A stretch of 8,322 nucleotides of DNA from Polaromonas sp. (GTDB lineage Bacteria > Pseudomonadota > Gammaproteobacteria > Burkholderiales > Burkholderiaceae_C): the NCBI GenBank assembly GCA_026786065.1, contig JAJAYS010000183.1, positions 1 through 8,322 of the forward strand, given 5' to 3'. Below are positions 1 through 4,687 of the stretch, piece after piece. Under the pieces are notes generated by a model that saw only the letters and a program-made list of their open reading frames with translations, had not been told where the DNA came from and did not search any database. Position 1 is the stretch's first letter; each line of letters starts with the position of its first letter. The translations under genes were made by a program, and so were the position numbers.

Positions 1-1
1 C

Positions 2-73
2 CTCATTGGCTCACTGCTGCTGACCGTGGCCGGCATCAAAACTGCTCTGTTTTTGATAGCTGCTCGCGCCTGA
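2..73 (+). CDS. C-terminal end of an unidentified hydrophobic protein (5' end outside window)
   Basis: The reading frame is open from the left edge to TGA at 71-73 and encodes 23 residues. The first half, LIGSLLLTVAGIK, reads like the end of a membrane segment. The last ~10 residues (TALFLIAARA) are encoded by an intergenic-type repeat (copy 1), so the repeat has probably supplied the C-terminal tail and stop codon. The other two + frames are less protein-like: one stops after six codons and the other is polar and Cys-rich. The family cannot be identified from so little sequence, and the reading could be wrong if the true gene ends to the left of the window. Confidence 0.4.
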   Translation, partial: LIGSLLLTVAGIKTALFLIAARA

Positions 74-100
74 TTTTGCAGGGCTGCAGGCCGATTTTTC
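41..100 (+). repeat. Dispersed ~60-bp repeat, copy 1, ending in a terminator-like T-run
   Basis: This segment aligns over its whole length with 2559-2616. The shared core is TTTTTG(AT)AGCTGCT, followed by a T-rich spacer, a GGGCT block, a second arm and T-rich sequence. Here the second half folds as GCCTG (68-72) with CAGGC (87-91), followed closely by ATTTTTC (94-100), which is a weak Rho-independent terminator on the + strand. Both copies sit at the 3' end of a + strand gene. From memory, elements with the core TTTTTGATAGCTGCT are abundant between genes in Comamonadaceae, but I could not verify this here. Confidence 0.6.
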
Positions 101-111
101 TTTAGAAAGAC

Positions 112-136
112 GAAAGCCCCGATGTACGGGGCTTTC
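112..136. terminator. GC-rich hairpin, probable bidirectional terminator
   Basis: GAAAGCCCCG (112-121) and CGGGGCTTTC (127-136) form a perfect 10-bp stem around the loop ATGTA. The outer A/T pairs place short T stretches at the end of the stem in both directions, but no long T-run follows on either strand. It lies just after the repeat copy that ends the first gene and before the toxin-antitoxin module, as expected for a transcription boundary. Confidence 0.55.
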
Positions 137-307
137 CATTTGGTGCATCTTTCAGCTTGGTATCGGCCAGAGCGCATATTCCGATCACTAAGGCTTGGAG
201 ATGGACTCCCCCGAGCGTCAAGACAGGCGAGCTTGCTACGGGCCCTGTTAAAAGACGCGCGGCGAGGGCTTAAGTCGTTAGTCCAGGCTCAGAGCATTGC
301 GCCGCTA

Positions 308-346
308 TTGACCTCCGACTTATCACAAATATGCGATATTTAGTTT
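308..346 (+). promoter_or_regulatory. Putative promoter and palindromic operator of the toxin-antitoxin module
   Basis: AAATAT (327-332) and ATATTT (336-341) form a perfect inverted repeat separated by GCG, a 15-bp palindrome that ends 6 bases before the toxin ATG. TTGACC at 308-313 resembles a -35 box, which would place the -10 region inside the palindrome, although no single hexamer there is a close match to TATAAT. HigA/XRE-type antitoxins usually repress their own operon from such palindromes, so this is the natural operator candidate. There is no Shine-Dalgarno sequence before the toxin ATG. Confidence 0.45.
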
Positions 347-679
347 ATGAAGTGGCAGATCAGATATCACGACGAAAAGTTGCAGAATGATATTTTGGCT
401 TTGCCACCCGGCCTCTTGGCACGGTACCTTCATTGCACTGATCGCATGGTGGAGTTGGTCCCGATTTAGGAATGCCCCACACAAGAGCGATGAGTTTGGG
501 GCTTTTCGAACTGCGTTTGAAATCCCGTGAAGGCATTGGGCGGGTGTTCTACTGCACTTTGCGTGGACCGTAAAGTTGTCATGCTCCACCAGTTCGTCAA
601 AAAGCCCGACAAGACACCTCCCAAAGAATTGGACCTTGCGCGCAAGCGCATGAAGGAGTGGAAGAATGTTGACGCATAA
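347..679 (+). pseudogene. Frameshifted RelE/ParE-superfamily (Gp49/HigB-like) toxin gene
   Basis: This is a toxin homologue readable only by changing frame twice. From ATG 347 the frame gives MKWQIRYHDEKLQNDILALP and continues to RMVELVPI, where TAG (467-469) stops it. The next frame gives PDLGMPHTRAM and FELRLKSREGIGRVFYCTLRG and stops at TAA 571-573. The first frame then resumes with KVVMLHQFVKKPDKTPP and RKRMKEW, ending at TAA 677-679. The joined product of about 110 residues has the usual family length and carries the typical GMPHT, LFELRLK, GIGRVFYC and LHQF-KK blocks. The first break fits loss of one G from TTGGG at 457-458. The second fits one extra C at 568-569. The net length change is zero. 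The family consists of ribosome-dependent mRNA interferases. As written, the product would be an inactive 40-residue peptide. Two sequencing errors remain an alternative explanation. Confidence 0.85.
653..658 (+). promoter_or_regulatory. Ribosome binding site of the antitoxin gene
   Basis: AAGGAG lies 7 nt before ATG 666, inside the 3' end of the toxin gene. Its strength and spacing support ATG 666 as the antitoxin start. The antitoxin can therefore be translated even though translation of the upstream toxin now stops early. Confidence 0.7.
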
Positions 680-1013
680 GCAGCTTCGCACCAAGGCACT
701 GGCTAGTGCTGAGGTAAGGGCGGAATACGACAAAGTGGCCGATGAATTTGCTCTGCTGGGCGAGTTCTTGAAGGCCCGTGCCCAGCAGGGGCTGACCCAG
801 GCGCAGGTGGCCGAAAAAATTGGCACCACCCAGTCTGCTGTCGCACGTATGGAGTCTGGCAGCGGCAGGCACTCACCATCGCTTGCGACGCTGACCAAGT
901 ATGCGGACGCCTTGGGCTGCAAGCTGGAGGTTCGGCTGGTTCGCAGGCCTAAGTCTGCGCAAAATTCAACTGATCGTCTAAGCCCGACCACGCGCAAACG
1001 CGTTGCGGCTTGA
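666..1013 (+). CDS. HigA-like XRE-family antitoxin / transcriptional repressor
   Basis: A 115-residue cytoplasmic DNA-binding protein that would neutralise the neighbouring toxin and repress the shared promoter. Residues ~43-65 (LTQAQVAEKIGTTQSAVARM) are a classic helix-turn-helix of the XRE/HTH_3 type, followed by ESG and the SPSLATLTKYADALGCKLEV block common in HigA proteins paired with Gp49-like toxins. The N-terminal part (residues 1-40, including EVRAEYDKVADEFAL) is typical of these antitoxins. The gene starts 14 nt inside the toxin gene, the toxin-first order of higBA modules, and has a good AAGGAG. The last ~20 residues are basic and low in complexity. The frame is intact, whereas the toxin frame is not. 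The codon usage and lower GC of the module suggest horizontal acquisition. Confidence 0.9.
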   Translation: MLTHKQLRTKALASAEVRAEYDKVADEFALLGEFLKARAQQGLTQAQVAEKIGTTQSAVARMESGSGRHSPSLATLTKYADALGCKLEVRLVRRPKSAQNSTDRLSPTTRKRVAA

Positions 1014-1072
1014 CTTCGACGATTAGGTGTCGAAAGCAACACGGCCTTGAGCTCGCTCCAATAGAGGACGCC

Positions 1073-1150
1073 ATGAACAAGATTGACGAGTGCGCGTTCT
1101 TCCTGCCGCTGGCAAGTCGCAAGGCCGACCGCCTGGATGAGTGGCAATAG
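1073..1150 (+). CDS. Possible 25-residue small ORF or gene remnant
   Basis: ATG 1073 to TAG 1148-1150 encodes MNKIDECAFFLPLASRKADR followed by LDEWQ. AGAGGA (1063-1068) lies 4 nt before the ATG as a possible ribosome binding site. The amino-acid composition is protein-like and not the Arg/Ala/Gly-rich type of chance GC-rich frames, which is why it is listed. I do not recognise it. It could be a real small protein, the end of a decayed gene, or chance. Confidence 0.22.
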   Translation: MNKIDECAFFLPLASRKADRLDEWQ

Positions 1151-1264
1151 GCGCCTCGTCAAGCCGCCGCCAGCGCGGGTGCAAGCCCAAAAAGCCCCAA
1201 CCCCTGCCTCGCAGATCGCGCTCGCACGCACCCCCAGCGCGGATGGAGCGCTTACACCCCCCCC

Positions 1265-1270
1265 TACAAT
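1265..1270 (+). promoter_or_regulatory. Candidate -10 box for the antiporter gene
   Basis: TACAAT matches the sigma-70 -10 consensus at 5 of 6 positions and directly follows a C-run. No good -35 hexamer is found 15-18 nt upstream (the sequence there is around GATGGA). If it is used, the leader to ATG 1330 would be roughly 55 nt. Confidence 0.35.
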
Positions 1271-1329
1271 CCCAGCCTTCTTGGGCGGGCTGCGCTTAGC
1301 TGCATCGAAACCGCATTTCCCGAACTGCC

Positions 1330-2529
1330 ATGACCACCACCGAGATTTACCTGATCGCCATGGCGATCATCTTCACTGTGCCGTATCTGATCTGGCGTCT
1401 CGGCCGGACCGACTACTTCGCGCCGCTGGTCGTGGTGCAGATCCTGGCTGGCATCCTGATGGGGCCGGGCATTTTGGGGCAGGTGTTTCCCGAGTACTAC
1501 GCCTTCGTGTTCAGCGCGCCGGTGGTGCAGTCGCTCAACGGCATCGCCTGGTGGGCAGTGATGCTTTTTGTCTGGATTGCGGGTATCGAGCTGGACCTGA
1601 AAAAAGCCTGGGCGCACCGGCGCGAGAGCAGCATCACGGCGGGTCTGGCGCTTGGCGTGCCTCTGGCGTTCGGCAGCGTCGCCGCCGCCGGCATGCTGGC
1701 ATGGGACGGCTGGGTCGGCCCGCTTGGCACGCGCTGGCAATTCGTGGCGGGCGTCGGCATGGCCTGCGCGGTCACGGCGCTGCCGATCCTGATCCTGCTG
1801 ATGGAAAAGCTGGCGATCCTGCGGCAACCGATAGGCCAGCGCATCCTGCGCTACGCCAGCATCGACGACATCGCGATCTGGGGCGTGCTGGCGCTGATCC
1901 TGATGGACTGGCAGCGGGTGGGCAAGCAGGCGGCCTTCCTGGCTGCGTTAGCCGTGTTCGGCTATGCGTTTCGCAAGCTGATGGTGTGGCTGCCCGAGCG
2001 CGATCGCTGGTACGCCAGCCTGATCTGGCTCATCGTCTGCAGCCTGGGCGCGGACTGGTCAGGCCTGCATTTCATGGCTGGCGCGTTTCTGGCGGGCGCC
2101 ATCATGGACAGCGACTGGTTCAACCAGGAGCACATGGACCTGCTGCGCCACCATGTGCTGCTGGTGATGATGCCGGTGTTTTTTCTCAGTACCGGCCTGC
2201 GTACCAACTGGAGCGTCGGCGGCAATGCGGTGTTTCTTGCCGCGGGCGCCTTGCTCGTGGCCTCGGTCACCGGCAAGCTGATCGGCGTTCACATCGCCGG
2301 CCGGGTGCTGAAGTGGGAGCGCGGCGAGGCCAGCATCATCGGCTGGCTGCTGCAGACCAAGGCGCTGATCATGATCATCTTCGCCAACGTCCTGCTCGAC
2401 AAGGCCATCATCTCCAGCGCAACCTTCACCGCGCTGCTGCTGATGGCGGTGGCCAGCACCATGCTGACAACACCGGTGGTGGCCCCCAGGCTGCTGCGCA
2501 TGAAAGAGCTGGTCTTGCGGTCTCGCTGA
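1330..2529 (+). CDS. Cation:proton antiporter, CPA2 / Na+/H+ exchanger family (KefB/NapA-like membrane domain)
   Basis: A 399-residue inner-membrane protein expected to exchange Na+ or K+ for H+. It is almost entirely hydrophobic, with about 11-13 segments. Family landmarks are visible in order: VQILAGILMGPGILG (36-50), the FVWIAGIELDL block (80-90), ASIDDIAIW (176-184) with an Asp-Asp pair at 179-180, GAFLAGAIMD (251-260), MPVFFLSTGLRTNW (281-294) and a final segment with TMLTTPVVAP. In electrogenic CPA2 members such as NapA the paired aspartates bind the ion and protons, whereas KefC has Gln-Asp there. This points to a NapA-like mechanism, as inference. There is no cytoplasmic RCK/TrkA-N domain, so it is shorter than KefB/KefC. 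ATG 1330 has no clear Shine-Dalgarno sequence, and ATG 1360 is an alternative start. It is monocistronic, with repeat copy 2 just downstream. The ion specificity cannot be read from the sequence. Confidence 0.9.
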   Translation: MTTTEIYLIAMAIIFTVPYLIWRLGRTDYFAPLVVVQILAGILMGPGILGQVFPEYYAFVFSAPVVQSLNGIAWWAVMLFVWIAGIELDLKKAWAHRRESSITAGLALGVPLAFGSVAAAGMLAWDGWVGPLGTRWQFVAGVGMACAVTALPILILLMEKLAILRQPIGQRILRYASIDDIAIWGVLALILMDWQRVGKQAAFLAALAVFGYAFRKLMVWLPERDRWYASLIWLIVCSLGADWSGLHFMAGAFLAGAIMDSDWFNQEHMDLLRHHVLLVMMPVFFLSTGLRTNWSVGGNAVFLAAGALLVASVTGKLIGVHIAGRVLKWERGEASIIGWLLQTKALIMIIFANVLLDKAIISSATFTALLLMAVASTMLTTPVVAPRLLRMKELVLRSR

Positions 2530-2558
2530 GCGTAAATGAAGGCTGTGCCGGCCTGCCA

Positions 2559-2616
2559 GTTGCTACGGTTTTTGTAGCTGCTTAGACCGTATTTGTTGGG
2601 CTTACGTCTATTTATG
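2559..2616 (+). repeat. Dispersed ~60-bp repeat, copy 2, overlapping a terminator-like structure
   Basis: This is the second copy of the element at 41-100. It contains GCTAC (2562-2566) / GTAGC (2574-2578) around GGTTTTT, then AGCTGCT, then a T-rich spacer with GGGCT. It lies 30 nt after the antiporter stop and in the same orientation relative to its upstream gene as copy 1. It is somewhat diverged from copy 1, including one missing base in the TTTTTGATAGC core. Confidence 0.6.
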
Positions 2617-2626
2617 CTTAAATTTT
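2583..2626 (+). terminator. Weak Rho-independent terminator of the antiporter gene
   Basis: TAGACCGTA (2583-2591) pairs with TACGTCTA (2603-2610) with a single bulged C, around an 11-base loop. It is followed by TTTATGCTTAAATTTTT. The stem is only moderately stable. It lies between convergent genes, where a terminator is expected. In the opposite direction no T-run follows, so it would not serve the xdhC-like gene well. Confidence 0.4.
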
Positions 2627-2661
2627 TGTGGCTTGGGCTGCACACCGGCACCCGCACAGCG

Positions 2662-3747
2662 TCAGGCCGGCGCCGACCCGCCGATGACGCCGCAGATGAG
2701 TTCATCGGCCGGGTTGCCCGCTACCCGGCGTTCGTCCTTGGCCCAGCCGACTTCCATGTCGCGCGGCAGGGTTACCGCGTTTTTGACGGCCAGCACTTCG
2801 GCCATCACACTGACGGCAATCTCGGGCGGCGTCTTGCTGCCGATATAGATCCCGATCGGCCCGCGCAGCCGCGCCAGCGCCGCCTCGCCGATGCCGAAAT
2901 GCTCGGCCATGCGCTGGTGGCGCGCGTCGTTGTTGCGCCGGGAGCCGATTGCGCCGACGTAGAAGGCGTCGGTGGCCAGGGCCTCCATCAGCGCGAGGTC
3001 GTCGAGCTTGGGGTCGTGCGTCAGCGCAATCACGCAGCTGCGGCGGTCTGGCTTGAATGCGGCCACCACCTCGTCGGGCATATCGCTCAAAACCCTGGCG
3101 CCGTGGACCGACCAGGCACTGCGGTATTCCTCGCGCGGGTCGCACACGGTGACGGCAAAGCCGCTGAACAGCGCCATCGTCGCCAGGTATTCGGTCAACG
3201 GGCCGGCGCCGATCAGCAGCATGCGGTATTCGGGGCCGAAGGTGTTGACCAGTGCGCTGGCGGACAGCGCCAGCCCGGCGGGGCTGGTGGCAGCAGCCAG
3301 CGTGACGCTGCCGTCGGCCAGACGCACGCTGCGCTGCATCAGCTGCCCCTGTTCCAGCCCCTCGACCAGGGCGGCCAGCCCGGCAGCGTCGGGGTCGAAT
3401 TCAAGCAACAGCTCGAGCGTGCCGCCGCAGGGCAGACCGAAGCGGTGGGCTTCGTCGGCGCTGACGCCGTACTTGACGAAGATCGGTGGCCCGGATGGGA
3501 TGGCCTTGTCTGCCGCGCCGACCGCTGCCGACGCATACGCCTGGGTGTACTGGTAGATGAGGTCGTCTTCGATGCAGCCACCCGACACCGAGCCGACCAC
3601 CGCACCGCCCTCGCGCAAAGCCATGATCGAGCCGACCGGCCGGGGCGACGAGCCCCAGGTGCGCACTACGGTTGCGAGCAGAGCGCGCTGGCCGGCAGTG
3701 CGCCAGTTACGCAGCGTGCGCAGCACCATCACGTCGAGGTTTTCCAT
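2662..3747 (-). CDS. XdhC/CoxI-family molybdenum cofactor insertion protein
   Basis: A 361-residue cytoplasmic accessory protein. Members of this family bind molybdenum cofactor, promote its sulfuration and deliver it to xanthine dehydrogenase or aldehyde/CO dehydrogenase-type molybdenum hydroxylases. The N-terminal XdhC_CoxI domain shows WGSSPRPVGS (31-40), VSGGCIEDDL (54-63, Cys58) and GLPCGGTLELLLE (104-116, Cys107). The C-terminal Rossmann-type XdhC_C domain shows MLLIGAGPLTEYLA (176-189), CDPREEYR (202-209), ALTHDPKLDD (241-250), YVGAIGSRRNN (263-273) and GPIGIYIGSKTPPEIAVSVMAE (306 onward for the start of the last helix region). The length is normal and all landmark motifs are present. 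ATG 3747 is preceded by a purine-rich AGAAAGAAAAG. A terminator separates it from the permease gene, so it probably has its own promoter. No molybdenum hydroxylase gene is in the window, so its client enzyme is unknown. Confidence 0.9.
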   Translation of the reverse strand: MENLDVMVLRTLRNWRTAGQRALLATVVRTWGSSPRPVGSIMALREGGAVVGSVSGGCIEDDLIYQYTQAYASAAVGAADKAIPSGPPIFVKYGVSADEAHRFGLPCGGTLELLLEFDPDAAGLAALVEGLEQGQLMQRSVRLADGSVTLAAATSPAGLALSASALVNTFGPEYRMLLIGAGPLTEYLATMALFSGFAVTVCDPREEYRSAWSVHGARVLSDMPDEVVAAFKPDRRSCVIALTHDPKLDDLALMEALATDAFYVGAIGSRRNNDARHQRMAEHFGIGEAALARLRGPIGIYIGSKTPPEIAVSVMAEVLAVKNAVTLPRDMEVGWAKDERRVAGNPADELICGVIGGSAPA

Positions 3748-3800
3748 CTTTTCTTTCTACGCTGCGCTAGAGCCTCAGGGGGGCGAATCAACCGGACAAA
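3748..3800 (-). promoter_or_regulatory. Upstream region of the xdhC-like gene
   Basis: These ~50 bases lie between the terminator of the permease operon and ATG 3747 and must hold the promoter if xdhC is transcribed alone. On the - strand I see TTGATT (near 3790) as a possible -35-like box, but no convincing -10 partner. The G/C-rich block CCTCAGGGGGGC (3774-3785) resembles short intergenic repeats common in Burkholderiales. The assignment rests on position only. Confidence 0.25.
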
Positions 3801-3841
3801 AGAATAAGCCGCCTCGCATAACCGTTCGGCGGCCTACGGTT
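3798..3841 (-). terminator. Rho-independent terminator with an interlocked second hairpin, after the permease gene
   Basis: Read on the - strand, GCCGCC (3833-3828) pairs with GGCGGC (3813-3808). The stem extends to 9 bp with one mismatch (TAGGCCGCC with GGCGGCTTA). It is followed by TTATTCTTTT, a usable T-run. It begins ~28 nt after the permease stop. A second inverted repeat, AACCGT (3841-3836) with ACGGTT (3825-3820), interlocks with it: each stem has one arm of the other in its loop. Confidence 0.65.
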
Positions 3842-3868
3842 TTGGCCTTAGCGCCGATCCGCCCCATT

Positions 3869-4687
3869 TCACGGCGCACCTTTGCCGCCAGCAGGCCGGC
3901 GCGCCATACCGCGCTGCGGGTCGTAGCCGCGCAGCGCGATGCCGAAAAAAACCAGCGCGCAGGCCAGCGTGACGCCCAGACTCAGCCACTGCACCTGGCC
4001 GTAGAGCGCAAAGCGCATCGCCTCGACCGCGTGGGTGAAGGGGTTGTAGCTGGCAAGCGTGTGAATCAGCCGCGCACCGGATTCTTCGAGCTTCCACAAC
4101 GGATACAGCGCGGTACTGATGAAGAACATCGGGAAGATCACGAAGTTCATCGTGCCGGCAAAATTCTCCAGCTGCTTGACGTACACCGACAGCACCAGCC
4201 CCAGCGCAGCCAGCATCACCGCAGCAAGCAAAAACACCGGCAGCGCCAGCAGCACATTTGCGAGGGCCAGGTCGATGTCGAACAGCCAGCTGACAACAAC
4301 GAAAGCCAGCATCTGTAAAAACGACAGCATCGAGCCGGCTGCCAGCTTGGACGCGAGAATCCAGGCGCGCGGCAGCGGCGCGGTCAGCAGCAGCCGCATC
4401 ACCCCCATCTCGCGGTCATAGACCATCGCGAGCGAGCTTTGCATGCCGATGAACAGCGCCACCATGCCCAGCAGGCCGGGCAGGATGTACACCTTGTATT
4501 CGATGTAGGTTTCATACGGCGGCGCAATAGCCACCCCGAACACATTCTGAAAGCCCGCTGCAAATACCAGCAGCCACAGTAACGGCCGAACCAGGGCTGA
4601 AAACAGCCGGCCCGGCTGGCGCACGAAAGTGTGCATTTCGCGGCCGACCACCGCCTGCATTGCCAGCAGCGCGTGACGCAGTTTCAC
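3869..4687 (-). CDS. ABC-2 type transporter permease, PedC-like (PQQ-dependent alcohol oxidation system)
   Basis: A 272-residue inner-membrane permease of the ABC-2 superfamily, to which exporters such as NodJ belong. About six hydrophobic segments are visible, near residues 34-50, 67-88, 117-136, 142-170, 178-198 and 238-256. RPLLWLLVFAAGFQNVFG near the first segment, YILPGLLGMVALFIGMQSSL, and the cytoplasmic loop DREMGVMRLLLTAPLPRAWI (91-110) are hallmarks of the permease described from phenylethanol/PQQ alcohol catabolism clusters. I chose GTG 4687 as the start because its GTGA overlaps the TGA of the substrate-binding gene, a classic coupling arrangement. A TTG at 4699 would add four residues. 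The neighbour upstream is the PQQ-system substrate-binding protein. No ATP-binding subunit is encoded next to it, so it needs an ATPase from elsewhere. The substrate is unknown. Confidence 0.85.
   Translation of the reverse strand: MKLRHALLAMQAVVGREMHTFVRQPGRLFSALVRPLLWLLVFAAGFQNVFGVAIAPPYETYIEYKVYILPGLLGMVALFIGMQSSLAMVYDREMGVMRLLLTAPLPRAWILASKLAAGSMLSFLQMLAFVVVSWLFDIDLALANVLLALPVFLLAAVMLAALGLVLSVYVKQLENFAGTMNFVIFPMFFISTALYPLWKLEESGARLIHTLASYNPFTHAVEAMRFALYGQVQWLSLGVTLACALVFFGIALRGYDPQRGMARRPAGGKGAP

Larger units (their letters stand above)
1014..1329. other. 316-bp intergenic stretch between the antitoxin and antiporter genes
   Basis: No convincing long gene is present. It contains a small inverted repeat, TTCGAC (1015-1020) with GTCGAA (1029-1034) around an 8-base loop and without a T-run, just after the antitoxin stop. 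It also holds a doubtful 25-codon ORF (1073-1150), a C-rich tract (1257-1264) and a TACAAT box. Long open frames crossing this interval on both strands appear to be GC-rich chance frames. Confidence 0.5.

Noticed and set aside
137..326. Possible tRNA or small RNA in the gene-free stretch before the toxin
   Set aside because: No TTCGAATC-like T-arm, no CCA end and no cloverleaf-compatible stems were found, only short chance hairpins such as GGAG/CTCC near 197-209.
347..679. Programmed ribosomal frameshifting in the toxin gene
   Set aside because: Two shifts in opposite directions would be needed, and neither site shows a slippery heptamer or a downstream pseudoknot. Mutation or sequencing error is simpler.
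323..1231. 302-codon open frame on the - strand across the toxin-antitoxin module
   Set aside because: It runs antisense to an intact XRE antitoxin and a recognisable toxin and shows no motif of its own. It is long only because stops happen to be absent.
1083..2585. 500-codon open frame overlapping the antiporter gene
   Set aside because: It is the +1 shadow of the antiporter with an Arg/Gly/Ala-rich sequence. The antiporter frame has consistent membrane segments and family motifs.
2593..3807. 404-codon + strand frame opposite the xdhC-like gene
   Set aside because: Antisense to a complete XdhC-family protein. Its composition (His/Gln/Arg/Gly) is that of a shadow frame.
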